Positions 54,363 through 62,981 of a stretch of 64,000 nucleotides of DNA are shown piece by piece. The notes under the pieces were generated by a model, which saw nothing but the letters and a program-made list of their open reading frames with translations, was not told the origin of the DNA and made no database searches. The stretch lies in the NCBI RefSeq assembly GCF_014803385.1, contig NZ_JACYFC010000002.1, positions 667,696 through 731,695 of the forward strand. Direction: 5' to 3'. Position 1 is the first letter of the stretch, and every line of letters starts with the position of its first letter. This stretch comes from Marinomonas colpomeniae. Its GTDB lineage: Bacteria; Pseudomonadota; Gammaproteobacteria; Pseudomonadales; Marinomonadaceae. The translations under genes and the position numbers were made by a program.

Positions 54363-55504
54363 TAAGGGAATTTGTAAAACAAAAAAAATCAACATTATTA
54401 TGTAGTGGGCCAATGAGTAAAAACTGTATAGATGCCACTATAGAGTTATCTAAACAGTATGATATCCCTCAAGTTTTGATTGCTAGTAGAAGGCAGATTG
54501 ACTCATCAGATTTTGGCGGTGGCTATGTAGAAAACTTCACAACAGAAGAGTTCTCATCTTATGTGAGGAGTTGGGGGGCTGATAAGGTTTTTTTAGCCAG
54601 AGACCATGGTGGACCATATCAAAGTATTGTTGAAAGCAGCAATAATCTAAATGTATCAGATTCAATGGCATCAGCTAAAAAATCTTTTGAAAGTGATATT
54701 CTTGCTGACTTTGATTTTTTACATTTAGATCCAAGTATTCCAGTGCAAGACGAAAATTTGACTGTGGATAAAATTCTTAGCAGATTATTTGAGTTATATG
54801 GGCATACATATGAATTTTCTAAAAGAAATGGGAAAGAAATACAGTTCGAATTAGGGACAGAAGAGCAAAACGGGTATGGTCAAGATCTTGAGCAGTTTGA
54901 ATACTTTCTTAATGAAACTCAAAAATTTTGTGAAAAAAACAAAATTATAAAACCAACTTTTGTCGTTGCTCAAACGGGTACAAAAGTAATGGAATATAAA
55001 AATGTAGGTATATTCAAGGATGATATTTCTACAAGGAGTAATTTATCACTAGATCATATAAAGAAGACAATTGGTATATGTAATAAATATGGTGTGATGC
55101 TCAAAGAGCATAATACTGATTATCTAAGTAATGAAGCTTTGTCTTTAAGGCCAGTTATTGGTATTCATGCTTCAAATGTGGCTCCTGAGTTTGGTGTTGT
55201 TGAAACGAAAGGGTTGTTATATGTTTTGAATGCATTTGGTTATAAAAAGGAATTTGACTTGTTTGTAGAGATTGCAATCGCTTCGAATAAATGGAAAAAA
55301 TGGATGTTAGAAAATAGTAGTGCTTCAGATATAGATAAAGCAATTATCTGTGGTCATTATATATTCTCAAATTCTAAAATAAAAACCATGAGAGAAAATG
55401 TATCTATTGATTTGTTGAGTAAAAATATCAATTTAGAAAATTATTTAAAAACTTTGATTAAGCAATCTATGATGAGATATATTCAGTCATTTAGAATGAT
55501 ATAG
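54359..55504 (+). CDS. GatZ/KbaZ-like tagatose-bisphosphate aldolase family protein
   Basis: A 381-residue protein that I place in the GatZ/KbaZ family by the ordered motifs VFLARDHGGPYQ (family DHxGP), FELGTEEQNG (GTE), FVVAQTGTKVME (the QxG region) and LKEHNTDYLS (HxTDY). In galactitol and GalNAc catabolism GatZ/KbaZ is called the non-catalytic aldolase subunit and works with GatY/KbaY. No GatY-like partner is seen in this cluster. Co-translation with a KdsC-like phosphatase, and a following cupin and nucleotidyltransferase, point to synthesis of a surface sugar. The start is ATG 54359, not the GTG at 54350. Confidence 0.72.
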   Translation: MIREFVKQKKSTLLCSGPMSKNCIDATIELSKQYDIPQVLIASRRQIDSSDFGGGYVENFTTEEFSSYVRSWGADKVFLARDHGGPYQSIVESSNNLNVSDSMASAKKSFESDILADFDFLHLDPSIPVQDENLTVDKILSRLFELYGHTYEFSKRNGKEIQFELGTEEQNGYGQDLEQFEYFLNETQKFCEKNKIIKPTFVVAQTGTKVMEYKNVGIFKDDISTRSNLSLDHIKKTIGICNKYGVMLKEHNTDYLSNEALSLRPVIGIHASNVAPEFGVVETKGLLYVLNAFGYKKEFDLFVEIAIASNKWKKWMLENSSASDIDKAIICGHYIFSNSKIKTMRENVSIDLLSKNINLENYLKTLIKQSMMRYIQSFRMI

Positions 55505-55513
55505 AGGTGTTCA

Positions 55514-55861
55514 ATGGACGTTGTTGTAATAGAAAAGCCTTGGGGCAAAGAAGAACTTTTAGAAAAAAATCAAAACTATATGTTTAAAAGATTAACTATG
55601 CATAAAGGTCATGCTTGTAGTTTACAGTACCATGAAGTAAAAACAGAAACTGTATATCTTTTGACAGGGTGTTTAAAGGTTTATATTGGTGATAAGGAAG
55701 AAGAATTAGAGGAAGTTATAATGAAGCCTAATGATTCAATGACACTGTATCCTTTTAAGATACATAGAATGGAGGCTCTTGAAGATAGTGTTTATCTTGA
55801 AGCGTCAACTCCAGAACTTGAAGATGTAGTACGATTACAGGATAGGTACAAAAGAGTATAG
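55514..55861 (+). CDS. Small cupin related to type II mannose-6-phosphate isomerase domain
   Basis: A 115-residue cupin. It opens with EKPWGKEELL, like the PWG motif of the ManC C-terminal domain, and contains ACSLQYHEVKTETVYLLTGCLKVYIG and LYPFKIHRMEALEDSVYLEASTPELEDVVRLQDRY. The metal-ligand pattern (QYHEVKTE ... H) fits a sugar-phosphate isomerase or epimerase. Starts 9 bp after the aldolase-like gene with GAGGTG upstream. An aldose-ketose isomerisation in the same pathway is the simplest inference. Confidence 0.75.
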   Translation: MDVVVIEKPWGKEELLEKNQNYMFKRLTMHKGHACSLQYHEVKTETVYLLTGCLKVYIGDKEEELEEVIMKPNDSMTLYPFKIHRMEALEDSVYLEASTPELEDVVRLQDRYKRV

Positions 55862-55932
55862 GGTATATTTAACTACGGTTTTATATCTATATATATCATT
55901 TTTAATATAATGTTGATGTTTTCGGGGGTTAG

Positions 55933-57504
55933 GTGAAATATAGAGTTGTAATTCCAACGGCGGGCTTAGGGAGTAGGTTGAAAGGACTGTCAAAAAATAT
56001 AAACAAAGCATTAATATCGATAGCTCATAAACCTGCAATATCATATTTAATAGAAAAATTTCCAGAAAATGTAGAGTTTGTTATACCTTTAGGATACAAG
56101 GCCGATACAGTTAGAAGTTATTTAACACTAGCTTATCCTAATAGGAAGTTTATTTTCGTGGATGTTGATATATATGAGGGGGACGGATCTGGTCTGGGTT
56201 ATACCCTCCTTAAATGTGAAGCCTATTTACAGCTGCCGTTCATTTTTATATCGAATGATACTCTAGTCCTTGAAGATATTAAGCCACCAGAGCATAACTG
56301 GATGGGATATGCACATACAGATGACAATGCACAATATAGAAGTATACGTATCGATAAAAGAAATGTTGTGGAAATTTGTCCAAAAGGTGCTGAAGGTGAT
56401 GTTAAGGCTTATATCGGCTTAGCGGGTATTCATGATTATGAATTCTTTTGGCAAGCTATGAGAGCAGGAGTTAATCAAGGCTCTATAGAGATAGGAGAGA
56501 GCTTCGGACTTAGAACTTTAATAAATGAAGGTATTGAACCAATAAAATTCACTTGGTTTGATACTGGAAATATTTCTGCATTAAACAAAACACGGGACTA
56601 CTTTAGTTCCGATTTAGATGTCAATATTCTTGAAAAAGAAGATGAAGCAATATGGTTTTTGAACGATAGGGTTATAAAATTTTCAATAGATGAAAGTTTT
56701 ATAAAAAATAGAGTGTTAAGGGCAGCTAGTATTAAGAATTATATTCCTGAACTCTATGACTCTACAAAAAATATGTATATGTATAAAAAAGTTGAAGGAG
56801 AAACATTTTCAAAAAAACCTTCTGTAGCTACTTTTAAATATTTTCTTGATTGGATGGAGTCTTTTTGGGAACCTGCTAAATTAGATGAAATTGAAGAGGT
56901 TAATTTTGAGTCTGTTTGTCATGATTTTTATAAAGAAAAGACTTATAAAAGAGTAAAGCAGTATTTTATAAACTTTGAACAAATCGATAGCGAGGAGATA
57001 ATAAATGGCAAGAAAATACCTAGAATATCGTATCTCCTTGATAAAGTAGATTGGAGTTACGTTGAAAAATCAGTTCCTGTACGGTTCCATGGTGATTTGC
57101 ACTTTGAGAATATACTTATTAATGATGATGGTAAAACGCCTTTCACATTACTCGATTGGAGGCAGGATTTCGGCGGTAATATGGATTATGGTGATATTTA
57201 TTATGATTTTGGGAAGTTAAATCATGGAATGTTAATTTCTCATGAACTTATAAATAAAAATTTTTTTGAAGTTGATCATAAATTAAATACTATTCACTTT
57301 GACTTTTTAAGAAAACAAAGTCTTGTTGATTGTGAAGTTTATTTCAAAATGTGGATTGAAGAAAAAGGCTATGATTATAAAAAAGTAAGGCTTATGACCG
57401 CGCTTATTTATCTCAATATAGCTTCGCTCCATCATTATCCTTATAGTATGTTACTTTTTTATTTAGGGAAAAGTATGTTATTCGATCTAGTAGATGATGA
57501 TTGA
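55933..57504 (+). CDS. Fused sugar nucleotidyltransferase - choline-kinase-like phosphotransferase
   Basis: A 523-residue two-domain protein. Residues 1 to about 235 are an NTP_transferase: PTAGLGSRLKGLSKNINKAL, ISNDTLV, then FTWFDTGN. From about 245 the protein is an APH/choline-kinase fold with the catalytic loop H386-G-D-L-H-F-E-N393 and the metal loop D408-W-R-Q-D412-F-G. It could phosphorylate a free sugar or alcohol and then attach a nucleotide. The start is GTG 55933 behind GGGGGTT. It resembles a LicC-LicA type pair in one chain, but the substrate is unknown. Confidence 0.82.
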   Translation: MKYRVVIPTAGLGSRLKGLSKNINKALISIAHKPAISYLIEKFPENVEFVIPLGYKADTVRSYLTLAYPNRKFIFVDVDIYEGDGSGLGYTLLKCEAYLQLPFIFISNDTLVLEDIKPPEHNWMGYAHTDDNAQYRSIRIDKRNVVEICPKGAEGDVKAYIGLAGIHDYEFFWQAMRAGVNQGSIEIGESFGLRTLINEGIEPIKFTWFDTGNISALNKTRDYFSSDLDVNILEKEDEAIWFLNDRVIKFSIDESFIKNRVLRAASIKNYIPELYDSTKNMYMYKKVEGETFSKKPSVATFKYFLDWMESFWEPAKLDEIEEVNFESVCHDFYKEKTYKRVKQYFINFEQIDSEEIINGKKIPRISYLLDKVDWSYVEKSVPVRFHGDLHFENILINDDGKTPFTLLDWRQDFGGNMDYGDIYYDFGKLNHGMLISHELINKNFFEVDHKLNTIHFDFLRKQSLVDCEVYFKMWIEEKGYDYKKVRLMTALIYLNIASLHHYPYSMLLFYLGKSMLFDLVDDD

Positions 57505-57586
57505 AAATAAAGTGTAGTTATATGTTATTTTTTTAATGCAATGTATTTATTCTGATAGATACATTGAAAAAATTTAAGGTTTTTTT

Positions 57587-59251
57587 GTGAGAGAAATAAT
57601 AAAGTTATTTGATATAATTGGGCATAAAAAAATAACAGTTTTTATTTTTTTTCTTAATTTATTGGTCGCGTTGGTTGAATTTATTGGGCTTTCACTTATT
57701 ATTCCTTATATTTCAACCGCAATGAGCCAGAAAATACCAGAAAACAAATATGTTACTTATGTGGTCGAGTTCTTAAATATTGAAACGTATCAGGTTTTTA
57801 TTTCATACTTATCAATAGTTATTGTGAGTTTTTATGTATTTCGACTTATTTTAAATGTGTCTTCGAATTATCTTTCTCTAAGGTTGTTCAATAAAATTCG
57901 TCACATTGTAATGTTTAAGCTTTTTAATCATTATACTTATTTGGATTATTCTGATTTTGTATTTAGAAACTCAAGTGATTTTAAAAAAACATTACTTCAA
58001 GAATCATTGCATGTCCAGGTTATTATTAAATCAATGATAGATATGGTAGCAGAATTATTTGTGTTGTTATTTCTTGTTAGCCTAATTATATATATAGATT
58101 GGAAGTTGGCTCTTGGTCTTGGATTAATTTTTGGATTGATGTTTATTATAGTCACATTTTTAGTCAAAGAGAAAGTAACTATTATTTCTGCTAAAAGAGA
58201 AAAATATGGTAGGGGGTTACATCGGTGTGTCGATGAGACCTTGAATGGTTTTAAGTTTATTAAGTTGGTTGGGGCTGAGGGAGTAGGTATAGAAGGATTT
58301 GAAAAGAATAGTAATGGCTTATATCAAGTTAATTCATTATTTCAATTAATAAATGAATCCCCAAGATTTATCTTAGAAACTTTAGGTCTTATTAGTATAG
58401 TTTTGATTACTTACTATTTAGTTAACTTTACATCAACTAATAATCTTATAGCTACGCTGGGGGTATATGCTGCAGCTTTTTATAGGGCGTTACCTTCTTT
58501 AAATAGAATAATAAGTTCTTATAATAATTTTCAATATTTTAAAAATACAATTGATCAAATTAGTGAGTGTTTTTCTATTAAAACAGAAAAACTTTTTGTT
58601 AATGAAACTGTAGTTTTTGATGATGAATTGAAATTGATTGATGTCTCATTTAGATATAAAGGGACTGAAGATTTTTTGTTTTCTAAATTAAATGTAGCGA
58701 TCAATAAAGGCTCTAAAATAGCAATAGTAGGGAAAAGTGGTGCTGGTAAAAGTACTTTCGCAGATATTCTTATGGGGCTTCTTATACCTGAACAGGGTAA
58801 TTTAATTGTGGACGGTACCATAATTAATGAAAGTAATATGAAGTCATGGAGAAATAAATTTGGTTATATACCACAGGAAATTTATTTGTATGATGCTACT
58901 GTTGCTGAGAATATTGCTTTTGGCAGAGAGTATAATCGGGAAAGAATAATCGAAGTTTTGAAACTTTCTAATATATATGATTTCCTTGAAACTGAGAGCG
59001 GTTTAGAAACTATGGTTGGTGATGGTGGTGTTAAGCTAAGTGGTGGGCAAAAACAGAGAATAGGTATTGCGCGAGCTATTTATAGTGATCCAGAGATATT
59101 GGTATTAGACGAAGCAACTAGTGGTTTAGATTATGGGACTGAAAGCTTGATAATGGATGAAATATATGAAATTTCTAAAAATAAAACTTTAATTGTGATT
59201 GCTCATCGACTTTCTACAATAGATAAATGTGAAGAAAAAATCACTCTATAA
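57587..59251 (+). CDS. ABC exporter/flippase, PglK/MsbA-like, short C-terminus
   Basis: A 554-residue half transporter. The membrane domain (about 1-330) has five to six helices. The ATPase domain has Walker A G382-KSGAGKS-T390, signature LSGGQKQRIGIARAI, Walker B ILVLDEATSGLD and H-loop IAHRLST. The chain stops 10 residues after that, at CEEKITL, where relatives continue with a beta strand and a final helix. The remaining motifs are intact. Start GTG 57587. It resembles PglK/WlaB-type lipid-linked oligosaccharide flippases, which fits a glycan cluster. No Wzx is seen in the window. Confidence 0.83.
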   Translation: MREIIKLFDIIGHKKITVFIFFLNLLVALVEFIGLSLIIPYISTAMSQKIPENKYVTYVVEFLNIETYQVFISYLSIVIVSFYVFRLILNVSSNYLSLRLFNKIRHIVMFKLFNHYTYLDYSDFVFRNSSDFKKTLLQESLHVQVIIKSMIDMVAELFVLLFLVSLIIYIDWKLALGLGLIFGLMFIIVTFLVKEKVTIISAKREKYGRGLHRCVDETLNGFKFIKLVGAEGVGIEGFEKNSNGLYQVNSLFQLINESPRFILETLGLISIVLITYYLVNFTSTNNLIATLGVYAAAFYRALPSLNRIISSYNNFQYFKNTIDQISECFSIKTEKLFVNETVVFDDELKLIDVSFRYKGTEDFLFSKLNVAINKGSKIAIVGKSGAGKSTFADILMGLLIPEQGNLIVDGTIINESNMKSWRNKFGYIPQEIYLYDATVAENIAFGREYNRERIIEVLKLSNIYDFLETESGLETMVGDGGVKLSGGQKQRIGIARAIYSDPEILVLDEATSGLDYGTESLIMDEIYEISKNKTLIVIAHRLSTIDKCEEKITL

Positions 59252-59505
59252 AAATGGATGATGATAAAAAATCAGTTCTAGTATTTAAAAAACACCTTTA
59301 GTTTCTAAAAAATATAAAGTATCACTGGTAGAGAGCAGTATTTTCTATTGGTGTACAGCTAAGCTAATAGTGTTATATTGAGTGAAAAATCAATCGCAGT
59401 CAGCCTTTTAATAAATTAGTTGGCTCTAATGACGAGTAAAGTAAATTTACATTCCGATTTTTATTTGCCCTCTGAAAATATAATAATATATATGGAGTTT
59501 TTATA
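59252..59505. other. AT-rich gap after the ABC exporter gene
   Basis: 254 bp without a gene. In the first 40 bases alternate frames do not restore a convincing ABC C-terminus. A promoter for the next gene may lie here. Confidence 0.3.
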
Positions 59506-60318
59506 ATGAAAGCTATCCCTCTGGTAAAAAAAATTTATCATATGTATAAAAAAATAAATCGTTATGGAAAAATTAAAAGCGTTAATCTTCATGTTGAAGG
59601 AATTAATTTAGGCAGCGGTGCTAATTGGTGTGAATGGTTTTGGCAAGGAATTGATTCCTTGGATGGAGAGTTTTTAGATGAAACTACAGTACTTCCTTTT
59701 AAAGATGGCTCTTTAGATGCCGTATATACTAGTCATTTTATTGAACATGTTACCGATGAAGTCGCTACACATCTTTTTTTTGAAGTGTATAGAGTTTTAA
59801 AACCCGGCGGTATTTTCCGTATTGTCGCTCCAAATTTTGAGTTGTTCCATCAAGCTATTTTAGAAAATGATATGTCAATTTTTAACGAAATTGGGTTCAA
59901 AGGAAGACCTGAATGGGAAGAGGCTGGCGTTGACTCAAATGTAGAAAATTTAGCGCTGCATTGGTTTGCTAACTATCAAACTGTTCCTTATTTAGAAAGT
60001 GAGTTGAATGGTAAGCAAAAAGATTTTTATAGAGGGCCACCGATAATAGCTAGAGAGCAGGTTTTAAATCAAGCCAATTTATTATCTACTGAAGATTTTG
60101 GTTCTTGGGTAGTGTCTCATGTGCCAAAAGATAGGTTGTTGTCAGGAGGTCATATCTCAACATGGACTCATCGAAAACTAAATCAATTTCTTGAAAAATC
60201 AGGCTTCAGGAAATGTAATCCAAGCACTTTTAACTGCTCTAAAAATAATAGAATGAGCAAGTTTGATACTATGCCAAATAGAGAAAAACAAAGTCTTTAC
60301 CATGAAGTAGTAAAATAA
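59506..60318 (+). CDS. Class I SAM-dependent methyltransferase-like protein
   Basis: A 270-residue protein with the Methyltransf_11 pattern: INLGSGANW (motif I), LPFKDGSLDAVYTSHFIEHV (motif II), and [21 protein letters not shown] (motif III). The middle has a region rich in aromatic residues (RGPPIIAREQVLNQANLLS). Such proteins occur in O-antigen and capsule clusters, where they methylate sugars or act near chain ends. The acceptor is unknown. ATG 59506 with TGGAG upstream. Confidence 0.82.
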   Translation: MKAIPLVKKIYHMYKKINRYGKIKSVNLHVEGINLGSGANWCEWFWQGIDSLDGEFLDETTVLPFKDGSLDAVYTSHFIEHVTDEVATHLFFEVYRVLKPGGIFRIVAPNFELFHQAILENDMSIFNEIGFKGRPEWEEAGVDSNVENLALHWFANYQTVPYLESELNGKQKDFYRGPPIIAREQVLNQANLLSTEDFGSWVVSHVPKDRLLSGGHISTWTHRKLNQFLEKSGFRKCNPSTFNCSKNNRMSKFDTMPNREKQSLYHEVVK

Positions 60319-60557
60319 GTAAAAAGATACAATTAATTAAACACTTATACTTTTCCTGAAAAGTGTAATGACTAAACTAGTTAAAAAAACGTTAATTGAA
60401 AGGTTGTAATATTTTTTTCGAGATAAGTAGGAGATGGTTTATTCTGTTTTTCATACCAAGAAAACTCTGCTGTTATTACGGAATTGGGGGCATAATTGAC
60501 TATTTTAAATAATGGTCTAGTTTTTAATGAAAAATGATCTGTGAGGTAATATCAATA

Positions 60558-61346
60558 ATGAGTGCTACCAAAATTGCTGTATGTTTTTTTGGCCATGTAG
60601 GCGGAAAAAGTGGAAGGGATGGTCTCGGAGGGTGGAATGACCCAGAAATTTCTCGAAATAATTATTTTGATTATATATTTAAGGGGAATGATGTTGATGT
60701 ATTTATGCATTCTTGGTCGACAGACTTTGAAGAGTTATTAACAAAGCTTTATGCACCTAAGGTTAAAATTTTCGAACCACAAATTGATTTTTCAGAAGGA
60801 GGTCTTGAAAACTATAACTTAAAACATATAGACTCTTACAAGCCTATTTTAGATACTCAGGAAAAGCCTTATGAGTATCTAAAAATATTGGCTGCTCGCA
60901 CAAAAAGCCGCTGGTATAGTTCAAAAAAAAGTGTCGAGTTGATGAAAGAATATAGTGAAATGACTGGAATCAAATATGATTGGGTTGTTTTTTTAAGATT
61001 TGATTTGCTATTCACAAAACCTATTATTTTCAAAAATCTAGATCCTAGTTTTTTTTATGCCCCACAAAGGCTTAAAGAGCGGGAATATGCTTTTGATGAT
61101 CTGTGGTTTATTTCAAATTACAATAATGCTCTGATTTTTTCAAGGTTATACGATAATATTTATGATTACTCTGTTCGTCCTCCTTATGCTACAAAGCAAC
61201 ATTTAGACGCTAATAAAATCCCCGTGAAAGAGCTTATGAAAAAAGGAGATGGTTTTTCTTTACTAAGAGATTCTGTTGATAGATTAGATGTGGATAATAA
61301 TCTGATTAGTAAAATAGTAAGAAAAATAATGTTATATTTCAAGTGA
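60558..61346 (+). CDS. Unrecognised protein of the polysaccharide cluster
   Basis: A 262-residue soluble protein I cannot assign. Visible features are a beta-strand start KIAVCFFGHVGG, then DVDVFMHSWSTDFEELL, WVVFLRFDLLFTKPI and FDDLWFISN. The pattern VFxHxWS ... LRFDL recurs in uncharacterised surface-polysaccharide proteins with a glycosyltransferase-like fold, where the late Asp could bind a nucleotide sugar; this is only an impression. No signal peptide or membrane helix. GAGG at 60543-60546 favours ATG 60558 over ATG 60534. Confidence 0.6.
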   Translation: MSATKIAVCFFGHVGGKSGRDGLGGWNDPEISRNNYFDYIFKGNDVDVFMHSWSTDFEELLTKLYAPKVKIFEPQIDFSEGGLENYNLKHIDSYKPILDTQEKPYEYLKILAARTKSRWYSSKKSVELMKEYSEMTGIKYDWVVFLRFDLLFTKPIIFKNLDPSFFYAPQRLKEREYAFDDLWFISNYNNALIFSRLYDNIYDYSVRPPYATKQHLDANKIPVKELMKKGDGFSLLRDSVDRLDVDNNLISKIVRKIMLYFK

Positions 61347-61762
61347 TTTTATTCATATCACTATAGGTGTTAATAGTTCTGAAATGGACGATTTTGATTG
61401 AATTCTTTTTAACTGTTTAACAGTAGGTAGTATTATATGATAAATAACATCCTTTTAATGCATTCCCCAAATATCTCACCTTAAGTCAATAGTATATCAG
61501 AACTTTTCCGGACTGCTTTTGAGCTTAATTCAACTGATGCTTATATGGTATTTGGAAGGTATTGATTGCATTGCTAGATTGCGTATATACGAAATATCCG
61601 CGATAAGACTGATGAGGCGTAAGCTGATTAGCGCTCTTTTTGTGAGGACTATTGTTAAGCTCTAAGTTGGGCTAGTTTTTCAATTTATTTCATATTTATT
61701 CAATTAATATATTGATATTATTAGGACATTATATAATTTAAATGATTTCAATGGAGGCTAAA
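61347..61762. other. Intergenic stretch holding the gene relic
   Basis: 416 bp with no intact gene. Apart from the relic (61437-61660) it is AT-rich; the last 80 bp presumably carry expression signals for the dioxygenase gene. Confidence 0.4.
61437..61660 (+). pseudogene. Decayed gene relic
   Basis: An ATG at 61437 behind AGGTAG opens MINNILLMHSPNISP, then TAA at 61482. The same frame goes on as protein-like text (VNSISELFRTAFELNST, then DAYMVFGRY) to a second stop near 61563. A further coding-like stretch (CIARLRIYEISAIRLMRRKL) follows in another frame to about 61660. The pattern suggests a gene broken by a nonsense mutation and a frameshift. The family is not identifiable from what is left. 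Confidence 0.4.
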
Positions 61763-62605
61763 ATGTTTGATACGTTAATTGTAGATGTAGATGTAGATGT
61801 AGATGTAAAGAATATTCTTTTGAAACTTAAAAAATACGGTATAGCGATAGTGCCTTCATACTTAAATAGCGAAGAGCTGGAAGGGTTGCAGCGCGAATTT
61901 ATTGATATTTCAGGCTCTGATATATCTGGAGGAGGGGTTAAGCATAAACACCCGACCAACGAAGATGGAATGGTTATAAGGGTTAAAAGAGAAAACCTGA
62001 AAGATAGCGATTTTCCTGTTACTAAAGGCGTTTTTGGTTCGTCTTTTATGAATGATATACTCACTTCGTATTACTCACCATTTGAATTTAAATTAAACGA
62101 TGACATATTTTTAACTCATGAAAAACCTTGCGAAGTACCGATTCTTCCATGGCACTTTGATCGAGTTCAATCATTAAAATTTTTTATATATCTAAAAGAT
62201 GTTACTAAAAACGATGGTGCCTTTGAATACTCCCCAGGTACTCACAATGAAGGACATTATCGAGCGAACTATGCTTTAGCGACGGGAACGTCTCTGGAGA
62301 AACTACCTAATGATATACCTGAAAGTGAAATTATTAATCCGGTCACGATTGAAGGTGAGGCTGGAGATCTTATTATCTTCGATTCAGACGGTTTTCATCG
62401 TGGCGGTATAGTTGGTCCAGACGGTGAAAGAATGGTTATGCGTGGGCATTCACATCCGATTGGAGGAGCTTTCAGGTATGGTAAGGCCAAGCCCTTTAGT
62501 AAAATGTGGTTTGTTGGGTCTTGTTTTAATTTAGCTAAACTTTTTAAAGACGATTATAGTAGAGTTTTAGGTACTGATATAAAAACAAAGGCAAAAACTC
62601 GGTGA
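61763..62605 (+). CDS. Phytanoyl-CoA dioxygenase (PhyH)-family protein
   Basis: A 280-residue Fe(II)/2-oxoglutarate dioxygenase-like protein. The facial triad is visible as H131 and D133 (PWHFDRVQSLKFFIYL) and H212 (GFHRGG), with an Arg downstream (ERMVMRGHSHP) for 2-oxoglutarate. EYSPGTHNEGHY is also typical of PhyH. It may hydroxylate a sugar or lipid part of the glycan. GGAGG decides for ATG 61763 over ATG 61742 and 61751. Residues 7-15 are a Val-Asp repeat encoded by a hexanucleotide repeat. Confidence 0.82.
   Translation: MFDTLIVDVDVDVDVKNILLKLKKYGIAIVPSYLNSEELEGLQREFIDISGSDISGGGVKHKHPTNEDGMVIRVKRENLKDSDFPVTKGVFGSSFMNDILTSYYSPFEFKLNDDIFLTHEKPCEVPILPWHFDRVQSLKFFIYLKDVTKNDGAFEYSPGTHNEGHYRANYALATGTSLEKLPNDIPESEIINPVTIEGEAGDLIIFDSDGFHRGGIVGPDGERMVMRGHSHPIGGAFRYGKAKPFSKMWFVGSCFNLAKLFKDDYSRVLGTDIKTKAKTR
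61781..61807 (+). repeat. In-frame hexanucleotide repeat in the PhyH gene
   Basis: GTAGAT repeated four times plus GTA (27 bp), coding for alternating Val-Asp near the N-terminus. Changes in copy number would alter length by two residues without shifting the frame. Confidence 0.95.
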
Positions 62606-62981
62606 AACTAAAATTAACTAGACCTGTTTGATGCGTATTTCAGAAAAATGATGTTGCTTTTAATTAAGGAAATAAGGCGTTAAAGTTTCTTTAAACTAGT
62701 TTTTTGATTTTGTTATTACATATAATTTTTTTATCATTTATTACAAGGTGAAATGGTTTTTTTAATGCCTGAGTTTTAGGTTGTATATTTTTTATTATGT
62801 AGGTTGATTTAAATTTTATTAGTGTTTCAGTTTCTAAAGTGATTTTTCGAAATTATAGTTTTTTATTTTACTGTGTTGACTGTTGATTTAATCATAATGA
62901 CTGATGATCATTTTAACGTCATGCTATATTTTAAATGACATTATTTTTTTGATAAACAAAAAATTAAAAAGTAGGTGTTAA
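62606..62981. promoter_or_regulatory. AT-rich gap with a possible extended -10 promoter
   Basis: 376 bp without a gene, rich in T runs. TGCTATATT at 62922-62930 is an extended -10 about 50 bp upstream of the next start, but the -35 is poor. No repeat or RNA gene is seen. Confidence 0.3.
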
